Source: an uncultured bacterium (GTDB lineage: Bacteria; Patescibacteriota; Dojkabacteria; SC72). From it: a stretch of DNA of 34,776 nucleotides. The stretch lies in NCBI GenBank assembly GCA_903840015.1, contig CAIMEL010000005.1, positions 1 through 34,776 of the forward strand, in the 5' to 3' direction. The position numbers were made by a program, and so were the translations under genes. Positions 9,139-17,096 of the stretch are shown one piece after another (the first letter of the stretch is position 1; every line of letters starts with the position of its first letter). The notes under the pieces were generated by a model that was not told the origin of the DNA, did not search any database, and saw nothing but the letters and a program-made list of their open reading frames with translations.

Positions 9139-10587
9139 ATGAAAAAGGTTTTCGGTAAAATATTACCTTGGATTATTCTGGTATTGGTCATTGGAGGTTT
9201 GGGAGCTTGGTACTTCCTAAGTCAAAGGGTAACCCAAGATGAGATTTCCCAGTATGACGGAATTGTAAAAGAAGCAGAAGCATTTTTTGAAGTCAAAGAG
9301 TATTCTCAGGCAATACGAAAATATCAAGATGCTTCTGAAATTATTCCGAGTAGACTTCGTGGATACGAAGGAATTGTAGATATACTTCTTCTCAAGAGTA
9401 GGGTAAACGATGCAACAGAAATAATTGGTAAATCAGCAAGGGCGTTGAGTTCAAATGATAGGTCAATACTTTTCGGTAAGGTAGGGAATTACTATTATTC
9501 TAGGGGAGATTATTCAAAAGCTAAAGATATATATCAAGACTCTCTTGGACTAGGTGTAAACAATATGTCCAGTGAGTTTATGTTGGCAAAAACACTGTTG
9601 AAACTCGGTAAAATTCAGGAAGCGAGAGCTGAGCTTAACAAGGGTGGGTATCCTGAGGAGCTTGTTTCTGAAGTAACTCTCCTTCTTGCATATATAGATT
9701 CTGTTACTGATACAGGTAAGGCAAAGTCTTTGCTCAGCTCTGTTACGCCATCGGAGGAATGGAAGCCGTATTTCGATGAATTCTCACAAGTCTTGAACAC
9801 ATTGGATGATAATGTGAAATACAATGCGACGAAACTAAGTCGCATATATCTAAATAATGGATTTCCATATTTGGCAATTTCTCTCTTGGAGCCTTTGGAG
9901 AAGGACATAGCTGAGTATCTCGATGCATTATATTTCTTGGGGAAAGCATATTATCAAGTTGGAGAATGGGATAAAAGTGTTGCTACATTGGAGAAAGCTT
10001 TGACTTTGGGTGGCTTAGAATCTGATATATTTTGGTTGAAGGGTCGAGTGTATCTCCATCTTACAGATTTGGATGGAAGCATCAGATCATATCAAAGAGC
10101 ATTGGACTATGCCGGTGTGTCCGTCTCTCAAGATTTGGTTAATGAGTATGTTGATGTTTTACTAGATAATGAACAGACTTTAAAAGCACAGGATGTTGTT
10201 AGGAAGCTATTATTAGTAAAGGGCGATCCATATCTTTTACTCCTTGGATTGGAAATCGAGTATCTAATGAAAGACAATCAGAAGATAGATTACTATGTAT
10301 CCCAGCTGGCAAAGAAAGATATGAGTGAAGTTGAGAAGATGGAGTATCTATATTGGAAAGCAACAGTTCTATTAGATAGGGAGGAATCAAATGGTGTTGA
10401 TACAATCTTAGAAGAGCTTTTGGCTTTCTCAAAATACAACCCTAAATATTATCTTCTAAAGGGTAGGCTGGATATATTGAATGGAAAGAATGATGATGGT
10501 TTGAAAGCATTGGAAGTTGCATTGGAATACGATTTGGATAGTTCCATAACTCAGGAAGCATCTGCCCTGTTGTCTAATACCAAGTAG
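9139..10587 (+). CDS. Membrane-anchored tetratricopeptide-repeat protein
   Basis: This 482-residue protein has a basic N-terminus, one hydrophobic helix (about residues 9-27), then a series of helix-turn-helix repeats with TPR character. Examples are Y-S-Q-A-I-R-K-Y-Q-D-A near 55, Y-S-K-A-K-D-I-Y-Q-D-S near 125, W-D-K-S-V-A-T-L-E-K-A-L near 280, L-D-G-S-I-R-S-Y-Q-R-A-L near 313, and a last repeat near 460. Such proteins act as scaffolds outside the membrane, for instance in pilus or wall assembly. No catalytic motif is visible. It lies in the place before fusA where many bacteria have rpsL and rpsG, but has its own strong promoter and the fusA promoter overlaps its 3' end. Confidence 0.75.
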   Translation: MKKVFGKILPWIILVLVIGGLGAWYFLSQRVTQDEISQYDGIVKEAEAFFEVKEYSQAIRKYQDASEIIPSRLRGYEGIVDILLLKSRVNDATEIIGKSARALSSNDRSILFGKVGNYYYSRGDYSKAKDIYQDSLGLGVNNMSSEFMLAKTLLKLGKIQEARAELNKGGYPEELVSEVTLLLAYIDSVTDTGKAKSLLSSVTPSEEWKPYFDEFSQVLNTLDDNVKYNATKLSRIYLNNGFPYLAISLLEPLEKDIAEYLDALYFLGKAYYQVGEWDKSVATLEKALTLGGLESDIFWLKGRVYLHLTDLDGSIRSYQRALDYAGVSVSQDLVNEYVDVLLDNEQTLKAQDVVRKLLLVKGDPYLLLLGLEIEYLMKDNQKIDYYVSQLAKKDMSEVEKMEYLYWKATVLLDREESNGVDTILEELLAFSKYNPKYYLLKGRLDILNGKNDDGLKALEVALEYDLDSSITQEASALLSNTK

Positions 10588-10598
10588 TTTTGTATAAT
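10570..10598 (+). promoter_or_regulatory. Promoter of fusA
   Basis: A -35 TTGTCT (10570-10575), a 17 bp spacer and a perfect -10 TATAAT (10593-10598) lie partly inside the end of the TPR gene. The predicted start near 10605 gives a leader of about 49 bases with a small GAGGA/TCCTC hairpin (10608-10624) and no Shine-Dalgarno sequence. Confidence 0.7.
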
Positions 10599-10653
10599 CG
10601 CAACTGCGAGGATATTGATTCCTCCTCTTTTGTTAAATTTTACTAATAATATA

Positions 10654-12756
10654 ATGGATAAGAGTTCGTATAATGTGAAGATGCCTTTGGATAAGGTTAG
10701 AAATATTGGAATCATTGCACATATTGATGCAGGAAAGACTACAACAACAGAAAGGTTATTGTATTTTACTGGGCAAGTTCACAAGATAGGAGAAGTTCAT
10801 GAGGGTGCAGCAACAACTGACTTCATGGAGCAGGAGCAAGAGAGAGGAATTACAATCATGTCCGCTGCAGTTACCTGTTTCTGGGATTACAATGGCTCAA
10901 GACACAGAATCAATATCATAGATACTCCTGGGCATGTCGATTTCACAGCTGAGGTTGAAAGATCTTTAAGGGTGTTGGATGGTGCTGTTGTTATTTTTGA
11001 TGGACGAAAAGGGGTAGAGCCACAATCTGAAACTGTTTGGAGACAGGCTAATAAGTATAAAGTTCCAAGAATCTGTTTTATGAACAAGATCAATTTAATA
11101 GGTGGTAGTTTTGAAAACAGTTTTAAAACAATCCAAGACAGGCTTAGCAATAGGGCAGTAGCAGTTACTTTCCCAATAGGAAAAGAGCAACAGTTACATG
11201 GTTATGTTGATTTGGTAAAGATGAAGGCCTATGAGTACAAGGGTGTAGATACTCCTGATTTAAATGAAGTAGAAATACCAGAAGATATTAAGGGTATAGT
11301 TGCTGAACATAGAGAGAGACTAGTCGAGATGTTAGCTGAGCAAGATGATGCTTTGATGGAAAAATATTTTGCAGGTGAAGAACTTACACTTGAAGAGCTA
11401 TATGCTGCTTTGAGAAAAGGTACCTTGGCAGGTAATATCTATCCTGTCCTCGGAGGAGACTCTCGAACAGCAATGTCAAAAACTTTGCTTGACTACATCA
11501 CTATATGTCTTCCAAGTCCTTTGGACAAAGAGGCAGTAAGAGGTGTACATCCTAAGAGTGGAGAAGAGATTACTAGAGAAGTCTCTGAAAAAGAGCCTTT
11601 CTCTTCTTTGGTGTTTAAGATAGTTAACGATCCCCATATAGGTAATCTTTCTTACTTTAGAATATATTCAGGAAAGATAGATGCAGGTTCCTATGTTCTT
11701 AACTCAACAAAAGGTATAAAGGAAAGAGTTAGTAGATTAATCCTTATGCATGCAGATGAAAGGGAAGAAGTTTCCTCTCTTAGCGTTGGAGATATTGGTG
11801 CAATAGTTGGTTTGAAAGATTCGATAACTGGTGATACTTTATGTGATGAGGCGAATCCAATAGTCTTGGAAACAATAGACTTCGCAGAACCAGTTGTCTC
11901 TCAAGCTATCGAGCCAGCAACAAAATCAGATGAAGAGAAAATGTCTGAGGCTTTGGGTCGATTGGTTAAAGAGGATCCTACATTTAGAGTTTCTTCTAAT
12001 GTCGAAACAGGCCAAACCATCATTTCGGGAATGGGTGAGTTGCACTTGGAAATTATCGTAGATAGATTGAAGAGAGAATTTAATGTTTCTGCAAATGTTG
12101 GTAAACCACAGGTAGCATACAGAGAAACAATTAAAAATATCGTAGAACAGTCAGAAGGAAAATATATTAAACAATCTGGAGGTAAGGGTCAGTATGGTCA
12201 CTGTTGGTTGAAGTTGGAACCAAATGAGAAAGGTAAGGGTTTTGAATTTATTAATGCAATTAAAGGTGGATCAGTTCCTAGAGAATATATACCTTCAATA
12301 CAGAAAGGTGTTGAAGAAGCAATGAAGACTGGTGTTGTTGCAGGATATCCAGTGGTAGATATGAAAGTTACCCTTTATGATGGCTCATACCATGAGGTAG
12401 ACTCTTCAGAGGCTGCTTTTAAAGTTGCTGGTTCTATGGCGTTTAAAGATGGTTGCCGAAGGGGCACCCCTATCCTATTGGAGCCTGTTATGAAGGTTGA
12501 TGTTGAAACTCCAGATTCCCATATGGGTGATGTTACTGGATCTTTGAGTAGTAAGAGAGGGCAGATTCAAGGTACGGAGAGTCTTGGTAGCGGTGTAAGT
12601 AGAATCTCTGCTTTTGTGCCTCTATCCGAGCTTTTCGGCTATACAAGTGAGTTGAGATCCTTAACTAGTGGAAGAGGTAGTGCAAGTATGGAGCCATCGC
12701 ATTATGCAGAGGTCCCAAGAAATATTGCAGAGGAAATAGCAGGTAAAAAGGTTTAA
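10654..12756 (+). CDS. fusA: Elongation factor G with altered guanine-specificity motifs
   Basis: The chosen start is the ATG at 10654 (700 residues); the TTG at 10615 would only add a non-conserved tail. EF-G drives translocation and ribosome recycling. P-loop A-H-I-D-A-G-K-T-T (22-30), the R-G-I-T-I switch 1, D-T-P-G-H-V-D-F, and domains II-V with normal family sequence (R-G-Q-I-Q-G, L-F-G-Y-T-S-E-L-R-S) are present, so it is a full-length, conserved EF-G. The oddity is G4: the family N-K-M-D is N-K-I-N here (144-147). G5, normally G-S-A-(L/F)-K, reads G-G-D-S-R with D269. The Asp that reads the guanine 2-amino group is therefore absent and a carboxylate has appeared in G5. The neighbouring tuf shows the same kind of change. 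Identity is certain; nucleotide preference is open. Confidence 0.97.
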   Translation: MDKSSYNVKMPLDKVRNIGIIAHIDAGKTTTTERLLYFTGQVHKIGEVHEGAATTDFMEQEQERGITIMSAAVTCFWDYNGSRHRINIIDTPGHVDFTAEVERSLRVLDGAVVIFDGRKGVEPQSETVWRQANKYKVPRICFMNKINLIGGSFENSFKTIQDRLSNRAVAVTFPIGKEQQLHGYVDLVKMKAYEYKGVDTPDLNEVEIPEDIKGIVAEHRERLVEMLAEQDDALMEKYFAGEELTLEELYAALRKGTLAGNIYPVLGGDSRTAMSKTLLDYITICLPSPLDKEAVRGVHPKSGEEITREVSEKEPFSSLVFKIVNDPHIGNLSYFRIYSGKIDAGSYVLNSTKGIKERVSRLILMHADEREEVSSLSVGDIGAIVGLKDSITGDTLCDEANPIVLETIDFAEPVVSQAIEPATKSDEEKMSEALGRLVKEDPTFRVSSNVETGQTIISGMGELHLEIIVDRLKREFNVSANVGKPQVAYRETIKNIVEQSEGKYIKQSGGKGQYGHCWLKLEPNEKGKGFEFINAIKGGSVPREYIPSIQKGVEEAMKTGVVAGYPVVDMKVTLYDGSYHEVDSSEAAFKVAGSMAFKDGCRRGTPILLEPVMKVDVETPDSHMGDVTGSLSSKRGQIQGTESLGSGVSRISAFVPLSELFGYTSELRSLTSGRGSASMEPSHYAEVPRNIAEEIAGKKV

Positions 12757-12799
12757 ACACTTGCATCTGCTTAGACTTTTTGATAATATTCAACGCAGG

Positions 12800-12828
12800 T
12801 TCTTAAATTTCAGAGAACTATGTAGAAT
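12800..12828 (+). promoter_or_regulatory. Possible promoter of tuf
   Basis: A -10 TAGAAT (12823-12828) lies 34 bases before the tuf ATG, with a poor -35 TTCTTA (12800-12805) at 17 bp spacing. The leader would be almost purely A/T (TATTTAATTTATTAAC) with no Shine-Dalgarno. Confidence 0.4.
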
Positions 12829-12862
12829 ATAAAAATATATTTAATTTATTAACAATATATTC

Positions 12863-14029
12863 ATGGCAGATTTTAATAGAACTAAGCCACACATGAATAT
12901 CGGAACCTTGGGTCATATCGATCACGGTAAGACTACATTGGTAAGAGGTATTCTTAATGCTTTCTCTCCAGAGGCAGCAGTAATGATCGATAAGTTGGAT
13001 AAAGATCCTGAATCAAGAGCAAAATCTATAACTGTAGCAGTTGCTCATGTTGAATTCGAAACAGATAGCAGACACTATGCATTAGTAGATTGCCCAGGTC
13101 ACAAAGACTATATTAAGAATATGATCACGGGTGCTGCACAAATGGATGGTGCTATCTTAGTTATATCTTCTAGTGATGGTGCTATGCCTCAGACAAAAGA
13201 GCATCTTTTACTTGCAAAGCAAGTAGGTGTTCCTAAGGTTGTTGTTTTCATCAACAAATTTGGTGAAGCGGATGAGGAGATTTTGGAATTGATCAAAGCA
13301 GATGTCCAAGAGCTATTAGCTAAGTATGGATATGATGAGAATTCTCCAGTAGTAATTGGTGATGCTTTGAAGGCACAGAAGGGTGATGAGGAAGGATTGG
13401 CAGCTGCAAGAGAGCTTATGAAGACAGTTGATGAATATATTGAACTACCAGAGAGAGATATTGAAAAGCCATTCTTGATGCCTGTTGAGGATGTCTTCTC
13501 CATTGAGGGAAGAGGTACAGTTGTAACTGGAAGAATTGAAAGAGGAATAATAAAGGTTGGGACGGATGTCGAGGTACTTGGAATGGGCCGAAAACCACAG
13601 AAGACAGCTGTAACTGGTGTTGAAATGTTCAACAAGACTTTGAATGAAGGTCAAGCTGGAGATAATGTAGGTATTCTTTTAAGAGGATTGAAGAGAGAAG
13701 ATGTTGAAAGAGGTCAGGTTTTGGCAATTCCTGGTTCAATAAATACTCATACTGAGTTCAAGACTGAAGTATATGTTTTGAGTAAAGAAGAGGGTGGACG
13801 ACATACACCATTTGTAACAGGTTACAAACCTCAGTTCTATGTAAGAACTGCAGATGTTACAGGTGAGGTAGTTCTTCCTGAGGGAGTAGAAATGGTCGCT
13901 CCTGGCGATAATACTGAGTTTACTGTGAAGATGGTATCTCCTGTTGCTATTGAGAAAGGTGTCTCATTCGCAATCAGAGAAGGTGGTCAGACAGTAGGTC
14001 AAGGTATTGTTACCGAGATTATTAAGTAA
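12863..14029 (+). CDS. tuf: Elongation factor Tu with altered guanine-specificity motifs
   Basis: This 388-residue protein (family about 393-400) delivers aminoacyl-tRNA to the ribosome. P-loop G-H-I-D-H-G-K-T-T (17-25), the switch 1 Ile-Thr, catalytic H80 in D-C-P-G-H, and the tRNA-contact segments in domains II and III ([16 protein letters not shown]) are intact. Three positions are unusual. G4 N-K-C-D is N-K-F-G (131-134), with one residue less in the following loop. G5 G-S-A-L-K is G-D-A-L-K (D167). The near-universal P-G-H-A-D-Y is P-G-H-K-D-Y (K81), which recalls the basic residue of archaeal EF-1A. Switch 1 is about three residues shorter than in E. coli. Given the same G4/G5 pattern in adjacent fusA, a sequencing error is unlikely. 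The gene follows fusA and is separated from rpsJ by a hairpin. Confidence 0.97.
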   Translation: MADFNRTKPHMNIGTLGHIDHGKTTLVRGILNAFSPEAAVMIDKLDKDPESRAKSITVAVAHVEFETDSRHYALVDCPGHKDYIKNMITGAAQMDGAILVISSSDGAMPQTKEHLLLAKQVGVPKVVVFINKFGEADEEILELIKADVQELLAKYGYDENSPVVIGDALKAQKGDEEGLAAARELMKTVDEYIELPERDIEKPFLMPVEDVFSIEGRGTVVTGRIERGIIKVGTDVEVLGMGRKPQKTAVTGVEMFNKTLNEGQAGDNVGILLRGLKREDVERGQVLAIPGSINTHTEFKTEVYVLSKEEGGRHTPFVTGYKPQFYVRTADVTGEVVLPEGVEMVAPGDNTEFTVKMVSPVAIEKGVSFAIREGGQTVGQGIVTEIIK

Positions 14030-14038
14030 GAATAGATA

Positions 14039-14065
14039 CTAGGGGGTGGTTATACTACCCCCTAG
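14039..14065 (+). terminator. Hairpin after tuf
   Basis: CTAGGGGGT (14039-14047) pairs with ACCCCCTAG (14057-14065) around a 9-base loop, a strong GC-rich stem in an AT-rich region. It is followed by ATATTTAAATTAATTT rather than a clean T-run, so it may terminate weakly or act as a processing or attenuation site before rpsJ. Confidence 0.6.
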
Positions 14066-14097
14066 ATATTTAAATTAATTTAGCTCTTTTAAATATA

Positions 14098-14409
14098 ATG
14101 GCAAATCAAACTGCAAGAATTAGGGTAAAGCTCAAGGGTTATGACTCTGTTGTTGTTGATAATTCAGCCAAAAGTATTATTGAGACCGCAATTAGTACTG
14201 GTGCGAAGGTTGCTGGTCCTATACCTCTTCCTACCAAGAGAAGGAAGGTTGCTGTTAATAGATCGCCATTTATTTACAAGAGCTCAATTGAGCATTTTGA
14301 GATAAATACTCATAAGAGGATAATTGATATTATAGATCCTACTCCGAAAACTATAGATGCTTTACAGCATTTACAGATGCCTGCTGGAGTTGATATCGGG
14401 ATACAATAG
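14098..14409 (+). CDS. rpsJ: 30S ribosomal protein S10
   Basis: This 103-residue protein matches S10 throughout: I-R-V-K-L-K-G-Y-D at the start, G-P-I-P-L-P-T-K-R, then [14 protein letters not shown], and the C-terminal L-P-x-G-V-D-I (here M-P-A-G-V-D-I). It assembles in the 30S head and is the first gene of the S10 operon. The leader is A/T-rich (TTTTAAATATA before the ATG), without Shine-Dalgarno. No S10-operon L4-binding leader of the E. coli type is evident in the 68 bp between tuf and this gene. Confidence 0.97.
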   Translation: MANQTARIRVKLKGYDSVVVDNSAKSIIETAISTGAKVAGPIPLPTKRRKVAVNRSPFIYKSSIEHFEINTHKRIIDIIDPTPKTIDALQHLQMPAGVDIGIQ

Positions 14410-14423
14410 TTATATATAAAAAT

Positions 14424-15005
14424 ATGAAAGCGTTAATAGGAATAAAAAAAGGAATGACAAGAGTTTTTCAGGGAGATAAAATCCTTCCTGTAACTATCGT
14501 AGATGTTACAGGTTGTGTTCTTTCATATTTGGAGAAAGAAGGGTTTGAATTGGGTATTGGAGAGATGAAGAGGCCTTCTAAGGCTCTTTCTGGGAAGTAT
14601 CAAGCTTTAGGCAAGGTCCCTTCTCAGAGGGTATACTTTAAAGGTTCTGTAGTAGAAAAAAGTATTGGGGATGCAATGGAAGCTGAAACTTTTGCACAAG
14701 GAGAGAAAGTTGTTGTTACTGGCATATCAAAAGGTAAAGGTTTTGCTGGTGTTGTTAAGAGATGGGGCTTTCATGGTGGACCAAGAACACATGGACAATC
14801 AGATAGATTGAGAGCACCGGGATCTATTGGTGCTGGTACTGATCCTGGAAGAGTTGTAAAAGGTAAGAAAATGGCTGGTAGAATGGGACAGGATCTTGTA
14901 ACTTTGAAGGGTCGTGAGATAGTCGATATCAAAGATAACCACTTAATGATATTGGGACCAATACCAGGAGCTAAGGGTGATTTAGTTAGAATATATTCTG
15001 AATAA
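14424..15005 (+). CDS. rplC: 50S ribosomal protein L3
   Basis: This 193-residue protein shows the L3 start (G-I-K-K-G-M-T-R-V-F) and the signature G-K-G-F-A-G-V-V-K-R-W-G-F with G-P-R-T-H-G-Q-S, G-S-I-G-A and G-R-V-x-K-G-K-K-M-A-G-R-M-G. It is an early 23S rRNA assembly protein reaching the peptidyl-transferase centre. It is somewhat shorter than E. coli L3 (209), with a trimmed central region. It lies 14 bp behind rpsJ and 2 bp before rplD. Confidence 0.97.
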   Translation: MKALIGIKKGMTRVFQGDKILPVTIVDVTGCVLSYLEKEGFELGIGEMKRPSKALSGKYQALGKVPSQRVYFKGSVVEKSIGDAMEAETFAQGEKVVVTGISKGKGFAGVVKRWGFHGGPRTHGQSDRLRAPGSIGAGTDPGRVVKGKKMAGRMGQDLVTLKGREIVDIKDNHLMILGPIPGAKGDLVRIYSE

Positions 15006-15007
15006 AG

Positions 15008-15619
15008 ATGGAAAAAACAGTAAAGAAAACAGTTAAAGAAGAGAAGAAAATGAAATTAAACCCAAAGGTTTGGGATATTCCATACAATGCTGATTTGGTT
15101 GCTCAGGTCATCTATGTATATAACAGTAACGAGAGAAAAGGTACAGCTACTGTTAAATCCAGAGGTGATGTGTCTGGTGGTGGTAAAAAACCATGGAAAC
15201 AGAAGGGAACCGGTAGAGCTAGGCATGGTTCTTCCAGATCTCCAATCTGGGTTGGGGGTGGTGTTGCATTTGCAAGTAATGATAGGAATTACAGTAGAAA
15301 GATAAATAAGAAAGTCGCAAAGAAAGCCCTTTGTATAATGCTTTCTCAGAGATTAAGAGACAAAGAATTGGAGTTTTCATCATTTACAAAGGAGGTGGAA
15401 GGGAAGGCGATAAGAGAGAATGTTGGAAAGAAAATGGGGAAGAAAATGCTTTTGATATCAGAGAGTGAGAATTTAAAGAAATATTTGAATAACATGGTAG
15501 GGGTGGATGTTGTCAATCCATTGAAGCTAAATGCTAAGCATATTGCTGGATCAAAGAATATATTGATAGATGAAGATAGTGTTAAAGTTATTGAAGAAAG
15601 ATTAACAGATGGAGAATAA
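15008..15619 (+). CDS. rplD: 50S ribosomal protein L4
   Basis: This 203-residue protein belongs to the L4/L1e family. The tunnel-loop signature is clear: G-G-G-K-K-P-W-K-Q-K-G-T-G-R-A-R-H-G-S-S-R-S-P, followed by G-G-V-A-F. It binds 23S rRNA and lines the exit tunnel. A Lys-rich N-terminal stretch of about 15 residues precedes the conserved part. The end overlaps the rplW start by 11 bases, implying translational coupling. Confidence 0.95.
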   Translation: MEKTVKKTVKEEKKMKLNPKVWDIPYNADLVAQVIYVYNSNERKGTATVKSRGDVSGGGKKPWKQKGTGRARHGSSRSPIWVGGGVAFASNDRNYSRKINKKVAKKALCIMLSQRLRDKELEFSSFTKEVEGKAIRENVGKKMGKKMLLISESENLKKYLNNMVGVDVVNPLKLNAKHIAGSKNILIDEDSVKVIEERLTDGE

Positions 15620-15902
15620 AGTAATAAAAATACAACCTGTGATATCTGAGAAGACATATGGTCAGGCGAATGAATTGAATAAATACACATTCTTGGTTCC
15701 AATAGGTGTAAACAAGATTGAGGTAAGAAAGATGATTGAGAAAAATTACAAGGTTAAAGTTGTTGATTCTAATTCTGTAATAAAACCAGGAAAAGAAAAG
15801 AGAGATTGGAAAACAAATAAGAGAACTAGAAAATCAGATATGGTTAAGATGATATTTACCCTTAAAAAGGGAGATAAGATTGATGAATTTTTAAAGAACT
15901 AA
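15609..15902 (+). CDS. rplW: 50S ribosomal protein L23
   Basis: This 97-residue protein has the L23 pattern: I-Q-P-V-I-S-E-K-T, then N-K-Y-T-F-L-V near 25, V-R-K-M-I-E-K-N-Y-K-V-K-V, and a basic loop K-R-x-W-K-T-N-K-R-T-R-K-S. L23 sits at the tunnel exit and docks trigger factor and SRP. The start at 15609 lies within the end of rplD and is preceded by no Shine-Dalgarno, so expression probably depends on termination of L4 translation. Confidence 0.94.
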   Translation: MENKVIKIQPVISEKTYGQANELNKYTFLVPIGVNKIEVRKMIEKNYKVKVVDSNSVIKPGKEKRDWKTNKRTRKSDMVKMIFTLKKGDKIDEFLKN

Positions 15903-15903
15903 C

Positions 15904-16755
15904 ATGGCAGTAAGAAAATTTAAACCTACAACTTCGACAAGGAGAAAAACACGATTAGAAGACAGATCCGCTCTTAGTAAGAGTCAGGGTCCAAAGAGTC
16001 TTACTATTCCTAAGAAGAAAATTTCAGGAAGGAACAATCAGGGTAAAATCACTGTCAGACATAGAGGTGGTGGTTTTAAGAGAAGATTAAGAAAAGTTGA
16101 CTTCAAGAGAGAGAAGTATGGTATACCAGCTAAGGTAGTTGGTTTCTACTTTGATCCTAACAGAAATGCCCATCTTGCATTATTAAACTATGTGGATGGT
16201 GAGAAAAGGTATATTGTAGCACCTAGAGGATTGGAAGTAGGTACTGAAATTCTTTCAGGGGAGAAAGTTGATGTTGTTGTCGGTAATTCAATGCAGATAA
16301 AGAATATCCCTTCCGGAACAATAGTTCACTGTGTTGAGAATGCTCCTGGTAAGGGTGCTAAGTATGCTAGATCAGCTGGTCAAGGTATTGTCGTTCAGGG
16401 TGTAGATACAACAGGTAAGTATATTCAGTTGAAAATGCCTTCTGGAGAGATAAGACTTGTTTTTGGTGAATGTATGGCAACAGTTGGTCAGGTTGGAAAC
16501 GAAGACAGATTGAATGTGAAATTAGGTAAAGCTGGTAGAAAGAGAAATCTTGGTTGGAGACCAGTAGTAAGAGGTATGGCTATGCATGCTGTTGAGCATC
16601 CTCATGGAGGTGGTGAAGGAAAAGGTGTTATTGGTGGACCAGCGAAGGATATCTGGGGTAACAGGGTTGGTACTAGAACAAGGAAGAATAGAAGAACAGA
16701 AGATTTGATTATAAAAAGGCGAAGAACTAAAAATAGGCCTTTTGCTAAGAAATAA
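15904..16755 (+). CDS. rplB: 50S ribosomal protein L2
   Basis: This 283-residue protein is near the usual length (about 275). It shows the OB and SH3-like domains, G-R-N-N-Q-G-K-I-T-V-R-H-R-G-G-G near 45, and the peptidyl-transferase-proximal signature V-R-G-M-A-M-H-A-V-E-H-P-H-G-G-G-E-G around 220-237, where the conserved His is present (bacteria usually have A-M-N-P-V-D-H-P-H-G-G-G; here A-M-H-A-V-E). The substitutions N-P-V-D to H-A-V-E in this loop are mildly unusual. It follows rplW by one base. Confidence 0.96.
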   Translation: MAVRKFKPTTSTRRKTRLEDRSALSKSQGPKSLTIPKKKISGRNNQGKITVRHRGGGFKRRLRKVDFKREKYGIPAKVVGFYFDPNRNAHLALLNYVDGEKRYIVAPRGLEVGTEILSGEKVDVVVGNSMQIKNIPSGTIVHCVENAPGKGAKYARSAGQGIVVQGVDTTGKYIQLKMPSGEIRLVFGECMATVGQVGNEDRLNVKLGKAGRKRNLGWRPVVRGMAMHAVEHPHGGGEGKGVIGGPAKDIWGNRVGTRTRKNRRTEDLIIKRRRTKNRPFAKK

Positions 16756-16772
16756 ATTATTGATTAATAAGT

Positions 16773-17078
16773 ATGTCTAGATCATTGAAAAAAGGACCAT
16801 ATACAGATGCCAAATTGATGGAGAAGGTTCTTAAAGCTAGGAACGAAGGTAAGATGTCCCCTATTAAAACATGGGCAAGGGCATCCACTATAACTCCTGA
16901 AATGGTTGGAATGAAGTTTTTGGTACACAATGGAAAGAAGCACGAAGAGGTTCTTGTTATAGAATCAATGATAGGACACAGATTGGGAGAATTTTCCCTA
17001 ACTAGAAAGTTTAAAGGCCATGCTAAGAAAGGAAAGTTGTCCAAAGTCTATGGTAGCAGTGGAAGGTTTGAGGAATAA
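16773..17078 (+). CDS. rpsS: 30S ribosomal protein S19
   Basis: This 101-residue protein starts with S-R-S-L-K-K-G-P-Y, the S19 hallmark, and contains [20 protein letters not shown], and [11 protein letters not shown]. It is an S13 partner in the 30S head. It is slightly longer than E. coli S19 (92) because of its C-terminal tail. The leader is AATTATTGATTAATAAGT, without Shine-Dalgarno. Confidence 0.97.
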   Translation: MSRSLKKGPYTDAKLMEKVLKARNEGKMSPIKTWARASTITPEMVGMKFLVHNGKKHEEVLVIESMIGHRLGEFSLTRKFKGHAKKGKLSKVYGSSGRFEE

Positions 17079-17096
17079 TAATTATTTAATAAAGCC

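Noticed and set aside
13253-13264. Sequencing error or frameshift as the cause of N-K-F-G in EF-Tu
   Set aside because: The frame stays open and conserved on both sides, and EF-G shows the same loss independently, so an error is unlikely.
13189-13635. Minus-strand open frame inside tuf
   Set aside because: Ser/Thr-rich mirror of the conserved tuf codons; it is a shadow frame.
14094-14099. TATAAT before rpsJ (and a similar one at 10651-10656 before fusA) as a -10 box
   Set aside because: Both overlap the start codon they would serve; they are part of the A/T-rich leader pattern.
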